From the NCBI RefSeq assembly GCF_001637225.1, contig NZ_LVJI01000054.1, forward strand, positions 186,001 to 250,000: a stretch of DNA of 64,000 nt, read 5' to 3'. Under the pieces are notes generated by a model. It saw only the letters and a program-made list of their open reading frames with translations. It did not search any database and had not been told where the DNA came from. A program made the position numbers and the translations under genes. Origin of the DNA: Paenibacillus antarcticus (GTDB lineage Bacteria; Bacillota; Bacilli; Paenibacillales; Paenibacillaceae). Positions 19,974-28,552 of the stretch are shown in pieces; within the stretch, counting starts at the first letter, position 1; every line of letters starts with the position of its first letter.

Positions 19974-19974
19974 C

Positions 19975-20982
19975 ATGTTACGCAATATAGAGATTCGATT
20001 GTTCCTTCTAACCATGTGCTCGATCAGTCTAGTGGCAGTCGTTGCAGGGTACGTAATGATTTCATTTAATGCTGCATTACTCATTGCTATCACTACATCT
20101 TTACTTATTGGATGTTGCATCATGTTTACGAGATGGAGATATAACGAGATTGAGAAGTTATCGGGTGGTTTGCGTCGAATTAGTGCTGGCGATTATGCTC
20201 TTGATGTTCGTGATAATCAAGAAGGTGAGCTTAGTATCCTGAAGAACGATATTTATAAAGTAACGTTAATGTTATCTGAACAAAGTTCACTTTTGCAAGA
20301 TGAGAAAGTCCAGCTTACCAATGCTATCTCTGATATATCCCACCAACTCAAAACGCCACTAACTTCCATGACTGTGATGGCAGATTTGTTAAGTGAACCC
20401 GAACTTCCTCCGGAGAAAAGAACTGAATTCACACGTAATATAAGTATTCAACTCGAACGGATCGGTTGGCTTGTATCTTCGTTATTAAAGTTCTCGAAGC
20501 TCGACGCAGGAACGGTACATTTTAAGAAAGATTACATATCGGTAGACAAGCTTCTTCGCAAATCATTAGAGCCGGTACTGATTCCTATGGACATAAAGGA
20601 ACAAACACTCTCGATACAGGGCAAAGATAGCGTCACATTTATTGGCGACCTTAATTGGACAACCGAAGCCATCATCAATATTCTGAAAAATGGTGTGGAG
20701 CACACGCCTGAAGGGGGCGAAATATCTATTTCTTTTACAGAAAACACCTTGTTTACGGAGATCATTATTGATGATAACGGTAAAGGAATACCTAAGGAAG
20801 AGTTACCTTATGTTTTCAAACGATTTTATAAAGGAAAGAATGCAAGTGAAGATAGTATTGGAATTGGGCTTGCCCTGGCTCACAGTATTATTACAAGTCA
20901 AAATGGCGATATTCATGTATCGAGTGAGGTAGGAAAAGGTACTCAGTTTCATATTAAGTTCTACAAACAAGTGACTATATAG
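19975..20982 (+). CDS. Sensor histidine kinase, short-loop (intramembrane-sensing) type
   Basis: Membrane kinase of 335 residues starting one base after the regulator stop. Two N-terminal helices (about residues 8-29 and 33-51) are separated by only a few residues, leaving almost no outside sensor. A HAMP-like stretch, a His box with His123 in SDISHQLKTPLTSM, an N box near NILKNGVEHTP, and ATPase motifs DDNGKGIP and GIGLALAHS follow. This architecture is known for kinases that sense through a partner ABC transporter. Here the partner would be the two following genes. An alternative GTG at 19966 overlaps the regulator end. Confidence 0.88.
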   Translation: MLRNIEIRLFLLTMCSISLVAVVAGYVMISFNAALLIAITTSLLIGCCIMFTRWRYNEIEKLSGGLRRISAGDYALDVRDNQEGELSILKNDIYKVTLMLSEQSSLLQDEKVQLTNAISDISHQLKTPLTSMTVMADLLSEPELPPEKRTEFTRNISIQLERIGWLVSSLLKFSKLDAGTVHFKKDYISVDKLLRKSLEPVLIPMDIKEQTLSIQGKDSVTFIGDLNWTTEAIINILKNGVEHTPEGGEISISFTENTLFTEIIIDDNGKGIPKEELPYVFKRFYKGKNASEDSIGIGLALAHSIITSQNGDIHVSSEVGKGTQFHIKFYKQVTI

Positions 20983-21054
20983 TCATATTACAGTCACTTG
21001 ATAGTCATCTTAGGCAGATATAATGATCTCATAAGCATATATGGAGGTCTTACA

Positions 21055-21738
21055 ATGGATATTTTAACAATTGAGAATTTGTCTAAAACGTATGGTAAAG
21101 GAGAAACGGCAGTCAAGGCACTTTATGATGTTTCTTTTTCGATAAAAAAAGGGGAATTTGTCGCGATTATCGGTCCATCAGGTTCGGGGAAATCAACCAT
21201 TCTGCACATGCTTGGTGGTGTAGATACACCGACCAGTGGAAAGGTATTTGTAGATAACACAGACATTTATAACCTTAATGAAACAGAGCTAGCAATCTTC
21301 AGACGTAGACAAATCGGCTTAATTTATCAATTCTATAACTTAATACCCGTCCTAACGGTGGAAGAGAATATTACGCTACCCTTGTTGCTCGATGGACATA
21401 AGGTGGATAAGAAGCAATTCGATGAGATCGTGAAGACTTTAAATCTAGAAAATCGCTTAAACCATCTACCGAATCAACTTTCGGGTGGACAACAACAACG
21501 TGTCTCGATAGGAAGAGCGCTAATCAGTAAGCCAGCCATCATGTTAGCAGACGAGCCAACCGGTAATTTAGATAGTAAGAATGGAAATGAAATCATTGAG
21601 TTATTAAAAATGTTTAATAAAACCTATAAGCAGACGCTTATTGTCATTACTCATGATGAACGGATTGCGCTACAAGCTGACCGAATCATCACCATAGAAG
21701 ATGGAAGGATTGCTAAGGACGAGGTGATTCGTCCGTGA
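21055..21738 (+). CDS. ABC transporter ATP-binding protein (LolD/MacB/BceA type)
   Basis: Cytoplasmic ATPase of 227 residues. It has Walker A GPSGSGKST (residues 37-45), Q-loop in LIYQFYNL, signature LSGGQQQRVSIGRAL, Walker B MLADEPTGNLD and the switch His in VITHDE. I choose ATG 21055, 8 bases after GGAGG; in-frame codons upstream lack a ribosome site. The gene overlaps the permease gene by 4 bases. This class energises FtsX-fold mechanotransporters that act on peptides or lipids in the membrane rather than moving a solute across it. Confidence 0.92.
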   Translation: MDILTIENLSKTYGKGETAVKALYDVSFSIKKGEFVAIIGPSGSGKSTILHMLGGVDTPTSGKVFVDNTDIYNLNETELAIFRRRQIGLIYQFYNLIPVLTVEENITLPLLLDGHKVDKKQFDEIVKTLNLENRLNHLPNQLSGGQQQRVSIGRALISKPAIMLADEPTGNLDSKNGNEIIELLKMFNKTYKQTLIVITHDERIALQADRIITIEDGRIAKDEVIRP

Positions 21739-24344
21739 ATATTGTCAATAAATTAACCATAAGACATTTGAAGCAGAATAAAAGACGTACGCTTGTGACC
21801 ATCATTGGAGTCATTATTTCCGTAGCAATGGTGACGGCTGTATCAACCCTTGGTGTATCTTTCATGGCTTTAATGCAAAAAGAAACCATTGCAAGTAATG
21901 GGGAGTGGCATGTCCTTTACAAGGATGTGAACAAGTCTCAACTTAAAGCGATTGATGCGGATGAAGAAACAAAGACACTAGTCGTTTCGAAAGATCTTGG
22001 GTACGCACGATTAGCAGGCACGGAGAATGCGAATAAACCTTATTTATATATCAAGGCGTATAATGATCAAGGTTTCAAAAAATTCCCGATTGAGCTAAGT
22101 TCAGGACGACTTCCGCAAGCGGCTAATGAAGTTGTGCTCTCGGAGGAAATTGCTACGAAGGCTAAAGTATCTTACAAACTGGGGGATACATTGAACCTAG
22201 ATGTTGGAACACGGCTACTTGAGGATGAAGAGGGTAATGTCCGAACACTAACTCAAACAGATTCATTACAATTCCAGCAAGATGCAATTGTGGAACAATT
22301 AATTGATACAACAAAGGAAAGTTACACGATTGTGGGCTTCATAAAACGTCCAACATGGGAACCAACATGGGCACCTGGGTATACGATTCTTAGTTATGTA
22401 AACGAAAGTATATTGGGCTCGGATGATATCGTAAATGCTACGGTTCTATTAGACAAGGTGAAGAGCTCTCTGTTTACGCATGCCAAGGATTTAGCAAAGA
22501 CAAATAACATAGACTCCAAATCCATTGAATTTAATAATGAATTATTGCGGTTTTACGGTGTGACGAATAATGATAACTTACGTAGTACCATTCTCTCGAT
22601 GTCCGTGATTATTATGGGAGTCATTATTGTTGGTTCGGTATCATTAATATATAATGCGTTCGCTATTTCCGTCTCAGAACGTTATCGTCACTTAGGTATG
22701 TTATCGAGTGTTGGAGCGACGAATAGACAGAAGAAAAATTCAGTGTTTTTCGAGGGAGCAATGATCGGTTTAATCAGTATCCCCATTGGGATCATTTGCG
22801 GTCTTACGGGTATAGGAATAACTTTTTGGTTCATTAACTCGATCATCCAAGGTGCTCTAGGACTAACAGGAACATTAACCGTATCCGTTACCCCATTGTC
22901 CATATTAGTTGCATGCGCTATTTCAATCCTAACGATTTTTATTTCAACTTATATACCTGCTATAAGAGCAGCTAAGATCTCTGCTATTGATGCAATTCGA
23001 CAAACAACAGATGTTAAGCTGACAGGTAAATCAGTTAAAACATCTAAGTTCGTTCGTATGTTATTTGGAATAGAAGCTGAAATAGGGCTGAAGAACTTAA
23101 AGAGGAATAAACGAAGATATCAAGCAACGGTATTCTCCCTAACTATTAGTATTGTGCTGTTTTTAACGGTATCTTCTTTCACATCCAATATGAAGAAGTC
23201 GCTTGACCTCTCACAGGCTGGTGTGAATTACGATATTCAAGTCTATATGGGTAATAATAATGCTGAAAAGAATGATCAATTAATACAAACGATTTCAACT
23301 CTGCCGGATGTAACGGACTATACCCGGGTAAAGGAACTAAATGTTAACACATGGCTTGATGAAGCATCCATTGCTGATAAACTGCAAGAGGATTTGAAGA
23401 ACGATAACAGTATTCTTAAGGATGGGAAATATCCCTACTATATTATTGTGAATTCATTAGATGAACAAGATTTAAAGTCCTATGCACAAGCGATTGGTGC
23501 AGATTATAAACAACTAACGGACCCGAACCTTGGTTCTGCGATTGTGATTGATACGATTACCTATGAAACAGAAATAGAGAAGAGATATGTTGAAACGAAG
23601 GCTATTCATATGAACACGGGTCAGAGCATTGATCTAATGAATAAGGATTGGGAAACAGAAGAAGAGACCCATTTGGGCAAAATAGAAATCGCCGCATTAA
23701 CGGATCAATACCCTATGGGAATTCGTACGTTAGGTTTAGGTGGATTAAATATCATTGTTTCTGAACAAGTCATGGATCAATTAACAAGGGATCATAAGAC
23801 GAATACAATACAGACGTATCTTTATTTAAATAGTTCCGATCCTATGGCCACACAACAAGAAATTGAAGAGTTGAAAGAGAATAATATATATGTAGTTAAT
23901 AAGTATCAACAGAGACAAAAGGAAGAACAGATGATCATGTTAATGTCGGTATTCACGTATGGGTTCATCGCATTAATTACGTTAATCTCAATTGCTAATA
24001 TTTTCAATACCATATCGACGAGTATCTCACTTCGAAAACGAGAGTTTGCGATGTTGAAATCTGTGGGTATGACACCAAAGGGCTTTAATAAAATGATTAA
24101 TTATGAAAGTATATTTTACGGCATGAAGTCATTACTCTACGGGCTTCCGATTAGTGTAGTCGTTATGTATTTGATCCACAAGGGATTGGGGAACAGTTTT
24201 ACCTATGAATTCTCCCTTCCTTGGCTAAGTATTGGGTATGTCATCGTTGCTGTATTTATCATTGTTATTTCAGCCATGTTATATGCCAGCTCCAAAGTGA
24301 AGAAAGAAAACATAATTGATGCGTTAAAACAGGAGAATATTTAA
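21735..24344 (+). CDS. Large FtsX-fold ABC permease
   Basis: Membrane subunit of 869 residues beginning at GTG inside the ATPase stop (4-base overlap). N-terminal helix near residues 17-37; a long extracytoplasmic part to about 285; helices with SERYRHLGMLSSVGATNRQ; a second set starting near residue 465 (RRYQATVFSLTISIVLFLTV); a second external domain of about 250 residues; a final FtsX unit with SLRKREFAMLKSVGMTPKGF. Two FtsX units, each with its own large outside domain, make it longer than BceB (about 650). Together with the sensor kinase it suggests sensing and removal of a cell-wall-active peptide; this is inference from operon type. Confidence 0.87.
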   Translation: MNIVNKLTIRHLKQNKRRTLVTIIGVIISVAMVTAVSTLGVSFMALMQKETIASNGEWHVLYKDVNKSQLKAIDADEETKTLVVSKDLGYARLAGTENANKPYLYIKAYNDQGFKKFPIELSSGRLPQAANEVVLSEEIATKAKVSYKLGDTLNLDVGTRLLEDEEGNVRTLTQTDSLQFQQDAIVEQLIDTTKESYTIVGFIKRPTWEPTWAPGYTILSYVNESILGSDDIVNATVLLDKVKSSLFTHAKDLAKTNNIDSKSIEFNNELLRFYGVTNNDNLRSTILSMSVIIMGVIIVGSVSLIYNAFAISVSERYRHLGMLSSVGATNRQKKNSVFFEGAMIGLISIPIGIICGLTGIGITFWFINSIIQGALGLTGTLTVSVTPLSILVACAISILTIFISTYIPAIRAAKISAIDAIRQTTDVKLTGKSVKTSKFVRMLFGIEAEIGLKNLKRNKRRYQATVFSLTISIVLFLTVSSFTSNMKKSLDLSQAGVNYDIQVYMGNNNAEKNDQLIQTISTLPDVTDYTRVKELNVNTWLDEASIADKLQEDLKNDNSILKDGKYPYYIIVNSLDEQDLKSYAQAIGADYKQLTDPNLGSAIVIDTITYETEIEKRYVETKAIHMNTGQSIDLMNKDWETEEETHLGKIEIAALTDQYPMGIRTLGLGGLNIIVSEQVMDQLTRDHKTNTIQTYLYLNSSDPMATQQEIEELKENNIYVVNKYQQRQKEEQMIMLMSVFTYGFIALITLISIANIFNTISTSISLRKREFAMLKSVGMTPKGFNKMINYESIFYGMKSLLYGLPISVVVMYLIHKGLGNSFTYEFSLPWLSIGYVIVAVFIIVISAMLYASSKVKKENIIDALKQENI

Positions 24345-24376
24345 GCCTTTATTTAGTAGATAGTAGTTAATATGAA

Positions 24377-24410
24377 AACCTGGTAGTTGAATTTTGCCAG
24401 GTTCTTTATT
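24377..24410 (+). terminator. Rho-independent terminator
   Basis: AACCTGG and CCAGGTT pair across a 13-base loop and are followed by a T-rich run, closing the resistance operon. Confidence 0.65.
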
Positions 24411-24444
24411 ATGCTTCCTTGAACACGAATAGATAATGTCCTAT

Positions 24445-24465
24445 AATGTGCTTATTGAAATTGCA
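24445..24465. promoter_or_regulatory. Rrf2 operator candidate, copy 1
   Basis: TGTGCTTATTGAAATTGCA (24447-24465) overlaps a TATAAT -10-like box at 24442-24447, upstream of the Rrf2 gene. Copies 2 and 3 lie at 25031-25051 and 25081-25101. Confidence 0.55.
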
Positions 24466-24526
24466 ATAAATAATTAAGACTTGTTAAGCTAGAATTATTA
24501 CAACGAAACCTATAGGAGTGATATTC

Positions 24527-24964
24527 ATGAGTACAGCAAATCGTGGAGTAAACATTGGACCTCCTCGTTTTAAAATAGCCGTTCATTCGATTGTCTGGTT
24601 AGCTAAAAGCGGCAGTATACTATCGAGCGCCATGATTGCAGACCAAGTCGATTCGCATGCAACCTTTATGCGCAGAGTGATGCAAGCATTAGCGACGGCA
24701 GATATCGTGGAGTCCAAGGGAGGACGTGAGGGTGGATATACTCTACGAAGACCTGCAGACCAGATTACGCTAGGCGACATATACTTAGCAGTAAGTACAG
24801 GGTCAGCAGAGCCAGAGGTTGATGTAGACTGTGGAGCAGCGGCGGAACAACTAGACGTGGAATTAGAACGGATTCTCTATGAAGCTGAACAACAAACCAT
24901 TGAGTATTTAGGGAAATATACCATTGCGGATGTTATGAACCGAGTTGAATTTTTCGCGATTTAA
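24527..24964 (+). CDS. Rrf2-family transcriptional regulator
   Basis: DNA-binding protein of 145 residues with an N-terminal winged helix (AVHSIVWLAKSGSILSSAMIADQV; SHATFMRRVMQALATADIV; SKGGREGGYTLRRPADQITLGDIY). Only one Cys (DVDCGAA) is in the usual cluster position, so an Fe-S cluster is unlikely. It resembles the YwnA/SaiR-like redox or electrophile sensors. ATG 24527 follows AGGAG by 8 bases; an in-frame GTG at 24518 overlaps the ribosome site. Three near-identical palindromic motifs in front of it and of the DoxX gene suggest that it represses both. Confidence 0.85.
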   Translation: MSTANRGVNIGPPRFKIAVHSIVWLAKSGSILSSAMIADQVDSHATFMRRVMQALATADIVESKGGREGGYTLRRPADQITLGDIYLAVSTGSAEPEVDVDCGAAAEQLDVELERILYEAEQQTIEYLGKYTIADVMNRVEFFAI

Positions 24965-25030
24965 GTTTATGGATGTTCATAATTAATTCATACTATTTAG
25001 GTACTAGTCAAACGACTAGAAACTGATTAT

Positions 25031-25051
25031 AATGTGCTTATACGAGTTGCA
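25031..25051. promoter_or_regulatory. Rrf2 operator candidate, copy 2
   Basis: TGTGCTTATACGAGTTGCA (25033-25051) again overlaps a TATAAT box (25028-25033) upstream of the DoxX gene. Confidence 0.6.
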
Positions 25052-25080
25052 GTTACGACTGCACTTTTATTTTACACCTT

Positions 25081-25101
25081 AATGTGCCTGTACAGGTTGC
25101 A
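25081..25101. promoter_or_regulatory. Rrf2 operator candidate, copy 3
   Basis: TGTGCCTGTACAGGTTGCA (25083-25101) is nearly a perfect palindrome centred on TGTACA. It is 50 bases after copy 2 and 20 bases before the DoxX start, where a bound repressor would block transcription. Confidence 0.65.
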
Positions 25102-25121
25102 TTAAAAAAGGGGGAATCAAA

Positions 25122-25496
25122 TTGGATATTGTAACATTTATATTACAAGGAATACTTGGGCTTATGTTCTTGATGGCTGGATTCGGAAAGATAACAGGGT
25201 CAAAGATGCATGTTGAAAATTTTAAACATTGGAGGTTACCGCAATGGTTCCGTGTTGTAACGGGATTCGTTGAACTCGTCGGTGCTGCTGCACTAATTGT
25301 TGGTTACTGGGATCCAAGCTGGACAGCTGCAGGGGCATTGGTGCTTGGTGTTACCTCTATTGGAGGGATATTGACTCATGTTCGTGCTAAGGATTCGTTG
25401 AAACAAACGTTTACAATCATATTTCTAGCCATAATATCTATTGCTGTATTCTTGATCCGCTTATCCGATCTTTCTAATTTTCCTGGATTTAACTAA
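25122..25496 (+). CDS. DoxX-family membrane protein
   Basis: Small four-helix membrane protein of 124 residues with the DoxX/YfiD-like pattern: LMFLMAGFGKITGS at the start, then WFRVVTGFVELVGAAALIVGYW. It starts at TTG behind AAAAAGGGGGAA. DoxX proteins take part in redox defence in some bacteria, and pairing with an Rrf2 regulator sensing electrophiles or thiol stress fits that. The substrate or partner is not known. Confidence 0.82.
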   Translation: MDIVTFILQGILGLMFLMAGFGKITGSKMHVENFKHWRLPQWFRVVTGFVELVGAAALIVGYWDPSWTAAGALVLGVTSIGGILTHVRAKDSLKQTFTIIFLAIISIAVFLIRLSDLSNFPGFN

Positions 25497-25640
25497 CTTA
25501 ACAATACATGATTGAACAGGCCATTGAAAATGCGTTTTATGTATCATGTCGCATGAGAAAATTCATATGTTGGTCAAATGCCAATTGTATTTATTAAATA
25601 ATAGAATGTGGGTCATTTGGTAAAAGTGCGAAACAACGTT

Positions 25641-25696
25641 AAATAACCGTGAAAAAGAGACTAAGTAATATCATGTTTAGTTTTTCACGGTTATTT
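25641..25696. terminator. Bidirectional terminator
   Basis: AAATAACCGTGAAAAA and TTTTTCACGGTTATTT form a 16-base inverted repeat with a 24-base loop, between convergent genes. Confidence 0.75.
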
Positions 25697-25754
25697 CTAT
25701 TTGTAAGATCAATTACTAATCATTGCATTTCATTGCAATCTACTCGTTCGAAGC

Positions 25755-26489
25755 TCATGCTTTTACTGCAGAAATAATCAAGAACATAGGCCTACGATTC
25801 TCATGTTGCATCAGTGGATCACTCTTCAGCATTTCATCGGATGGCATAGGTTCTTTAACTGCTTTTATTACAAATCCAGCCTCAATGATGTCATTCATAT
25901 AGGTAGAGATTGTGCGATGATATTTAATAACATCGGGTGCTAAGAATGATGTTGTACGTACACCTTCTGATTGATATTGATCTACTGGCCAATGTTGAGG
26001 ATTTCCTTGACCATCATAGTGCCAATCTTGTTCATCGCGAGAAGTGAAAATAGGATGTTCAACGGAAAACAAGAAAGTACCGCCTGGTTTCAGAAATGCA
26101 TACACTTTTTTGCTAATGTCTGCGAATGATTCGATATAGTGGAAAGCCAATGAACTAATCACTACATCAAATTGTGAATTTGAGAATTCGATATCTTCAA
26201 TCGGCAATTGCACATAAGAAATGGCAGGATCATTCGTTTGTTCACGAGCCTTTTGAAGCATATTTTCAGATATATCTACACCTATAACTGAACTTGCCTG
26301 TTGTTCCCGAGCGTATAGACAATGCCACCCAAAACCACACCCAAGATCTAGCACACTTTTATTCTGCAAGTCTGGCATTAACGCTTTTAATACATGCCAT
26401 TCTCCTGCTCCTTCAAGGCCTTTGATTGAACGAGCCATTTGCTTATAAGCGGAAAAGAAATTTGAATCATCATATTTGTTTTGTTTCAT
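25755..26489 (-). CDS. Class I SAM-dependent methyltransferase
   Basis: Cytoplasmic methyltransferase of 244 residues. Motif I is VLDLGCGFGWH, followed by VIGVDISENML and VVISSLAFHYI, the Rossmann core that binds S-adenosylmethionine. The C-terminal part (SVEHPIFTS, VIKYHRTISTYMNDIIEAGF) is also found in a second copy encoded at 62276-63007. I prefer the ATG at 26489: AGGAG lies 11 bases ahead, and the in-frame ATG at 26513 precedes that site. Substrate unknown. It stands alone. Confidence 0.85.
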   Translation of the reverse strand: MKQNKYDDSNFFSAYKQMARSIKGLEGAGEWHVLKALMPDLQNKSVLDLGCGFGWHCLYAREQQASSVIGVDISENMLQKAREQTNDPAISYVQLPIEDIEFSNSQFDVVISSLAFHYIESFADISKKVYAFLKPGGTFLFSVEHPIFTSRDEQDWHYDGQGNPQHWPVDQYQSEGVRTTSFLAPDVIKYHRTISTYMNDIIEAGFVIKAVKEPMPSDEMLKSDPLMQHENRRPMFLIISAVKA

Positions 26490-26710
26490 CTGGTATTCAT
26501 CTCCTAAATTCATAAGTCGATTTCTATATATTTCTTATGTCATTATACTCATTGGAAGCTTGTGAATCCATTTAATAAGGTGTGAGTTATGATACAAATC
26601 AATGAAATCTTACAATTAGAAACGAATTGATAAGACCTATATGGACGCAAGAAGAATGACTAATGTAGAATATATCCATTGTTAGAATTTCAAGGGAGTG
26701 AGCGAAGAGA

Positions 26711-27853
26711 ATGAGTAACTTATTGATCAACCTGAGAATAACTGAAGGAGAATTGGATGTAGAGCCTGAGGCGGTAGAGATGAACGCCGGACAATTGAAT
26801 AAATTGGTTAGTCACTTTCACTATCTAATTAAGCTAGACAAAATTCAAGCAGCGAGTTATCTTGTTGCACGACATGGGAAGATCGCAGCATGGAAATCGA
26901 TGGGTAGACTTCATGGAACGATAGACAAGGGGGACTTGCAACCCGACTCCATACGAAAGATTTCTTCAATCACGAAAGCGTTCACAAGTGTAAGCATCAT
27001 GAAATTGATTGAAGATGGTCAGCTCTACATTGATCAACCTGTATCTACTATATTGGAAGAGTTCAACACACCTGTACATAAAGATATTACCTTGTTTCAT
27101 TTATTGACGCATACTTCCGGTATTCTGCCAGTGACAGGGTATTATAATGAACCCTATCCGCGAGAGTGGTGGGGCGTAAATGGTATGGAGAATTGGATTC
27201 GTAAAGTACTGCAAGGACCACTTATTTGTCAGCCAGGGGATGCTTATAATTACTCATCAGCAGGGTTCGCATTACTCGGTGAGATCGTTTCACGCGTATC
27301 AGGTATTAAGTATGAAGATTATGTGTTAGCGAATATTATTCATCCACTTGGGATGACGCGAACATTCTTTGATGTGCCTGAGCATTTGCGTTCGGAGGTA
27401 TGTTCGGTAGAAGCATCGGATATCGAGAGATTAAGCGTACAAGACGATAATTCACTTAACCCTCCACGTTCGGACGGGGGTCTTTATTCTACCCTTTACG
27501 ATATGTGGCGTTTCGGACAAATGCTGCTGAACGGAGGAAGTTTTGAAGGGGAGCGCATCTTGGGAAGGAAATCGGTGGATCTGTTGACTCGACGTCATTT
27601 GTTCAACATTCCTGCTTATCATTGGGGTGGCCAAATCAAAGATAAAGGTCATGCTTTAGGGTTTGACCTTGCAATTAATCATCTTGCCTATGAGTCAGTT
27701 GGGACTTACCAACTGGAAGGAGCAGGCAGATCGGGATTCTTCGTTGATCCGGTTGAGAACTTGATTGTCGTATTCTTCGTACCATCGACTTCTTCATGGG
27801 TACCTGAGTCAGTGCTAGGCACGAAACAAATCATCTGGTCTAGCTTGCTGTAA
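26711..27853 (+). CDS. Serine hydrolase of the beta-lactamase (class C/PBP4*) fold
   Basis: Protein of 380 residues without signal peptide, so probably cytoplasmic. The nucleophile motif is Ser86-Ile-Thr-Lys89 in ISSITKAF. The second motif, usually Tyr-Ser-Asn, reads Tyr181-Ser-Ser in YNYSSAGF. A possible third motif is near GRSGFFVDP. LTHTSGI is the usual family landmark. Family members include esterases, D-amino peptidases and beta-lactamases; resistance should not be assumed. ATG follows AGGGAG with a rather long spacing. It is monocistronic with its own terminator. Confidence 0.85.
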   Translation: MSNLLINLRITEGELDVEPEAVEMNAGQLNKLVSHFHYLIKLDKIQAASYLVARHGKIAAWKSMGRLHGTIDKGDLQPDSIRKISSITKAFTSVSIMKLIEDGQLYIDQPVSTILEEFNTPVHKDITLFHLLTHTSGILPVTGYYNEPYPREWWGVNGMENWIRKVLQGPLICQPGDAYNYSSAGFALLGEIVSRVSGIKYEDYVLANIIHPLGMTRTFFDVPEHLRSEVCSVEASDIERLSVQDDNSLNPPRSDGGLYSTLYDMWRFGQMLLNGGSFEGERILGRKSVDLLTRRHLFNIPAYHWGGQIKDKGHALGFDLAINHLAYESVGTYQLEGAGRSGFFVDPVENLIVVFFVPSTSSWVPESVLGTKQIIWSSLL

Positions 27854-27859
27854 GAGATG

Positions 27860-27891
27860 AATAACAGGCTACCTAAGGGTAGCCTGTTATT
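27860..27891 (+). terminator. Rho-independent terminator
   Basis: AATAACAGGCTACC and GGGTAGCCTGTTATT form an almost perfect hairpin with a short loop, 7 bases after the hydrolase gene. Confidence 0.85.
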
Positions 27892-27996
27892 CATATTTAA
27901 TGATATAATATGTACCTCTGAGTGTACGAGAATCCGTGATTTCATTGTATTTTCATATTGTGTGCAGAGTTGATTCGTTTGAGAGAGGTGACATCT

Positions 27997-28359
27997 ATGA
28001 TTTCTTTTTTACTTACAGCGAAACGTCTTTTGAGCGGCATATTTCATGCATTTAAGCTTAAAAATTTCCAAGTGTTATTCTTTTTGATTGTCCTGATGCT
28101 TATTTCTGGAACACTCTTCTACAGTAAAGAAGAAGGACTCTCTATCATGGACGCATTGTACTTTTGCGTAGTTACCCTTAGTACAGTTGGGCATCCGAGC
28201 TTTGAACCGCAGACATCTCTTGGTAAAGTGTTTACCATGATTTATATTATCGTCGGTACAGGTTTGTTCTTAGGAATGATGGGACATATTGCTTACGCTA
28301 TCATTAAAAGTAGCCAGAAAGAAGAAGAACAAGTTCTTATTCAGAAGAAAAAGAAATAA
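27997..28359 (+). CDS. Small two-helix ion-channel protein with altered filter
   Basis: Protein of 120 residues with the two-transmembrane pore-loop plan of Ion_trans_2 channels: helix 1 at about residues 27-42, pore loop with TLSTVGHPSF (61-70), helix 2 about 78-105, then a charged tail. In potassium channels the filter reads TVGYG; here it is Thr63-Val-Gly-His-Pro. ATG 27997 follows GAGAGGTG by 6 bases; a TTG 13 codons upstream lacks a ribosome site. No RCK or cyclic-nucleotide domain follows. Selectivity for potassium is doubtful. Confidence 0.7.
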   Translation: MISFLLTAKRLLSGIFHAFKLKNFQVLFFLIVLMLISGTLFYSKEEGLSIMDALYFCVVTLSTVGHPSFEPQTSLGKVFTMIYIIVGTGLFLGMMGHIAYAIIKSSQKEEEQVLIQKKKK

Positions 28360-28383
28360 TACGTGTTATATTCCTTGGACTAA

Positions 28384-28411
28384 GACGACCGCGAATTTTC
28401 GTGGTTTTTTT
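28384..28411 (+). terminator. Rho-independent terminator
   Basis: ACCGCGA and TCGTGGT pair across a short loop and are followed by seven T. Confidence 0.6.
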
Positions 28412-28494
28412 GTATTGTTAAATAGATTGAACTTGTGTGAATCTATATAGATTAACGTCACGTCCTGTATACATTTTCATTTAATTCCCTATGT

Positions 28495-28500
28495 TATAAT
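28495..28500 (+). promoter_or_regulatory. -10 box of the cgoX/hemY promoter
   Basis: A perfect TATAAT in the sequence TGTTATAATG. It overlaps the first in-frame ATG (28499), which therefore cannot be the translation start. Confidence 0.55.
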
Positions 28501-28552
28501 GTACTTAATTGTATTGAAACAGCCATTAATGAAGGAAGTAGGTGTCTTACAT

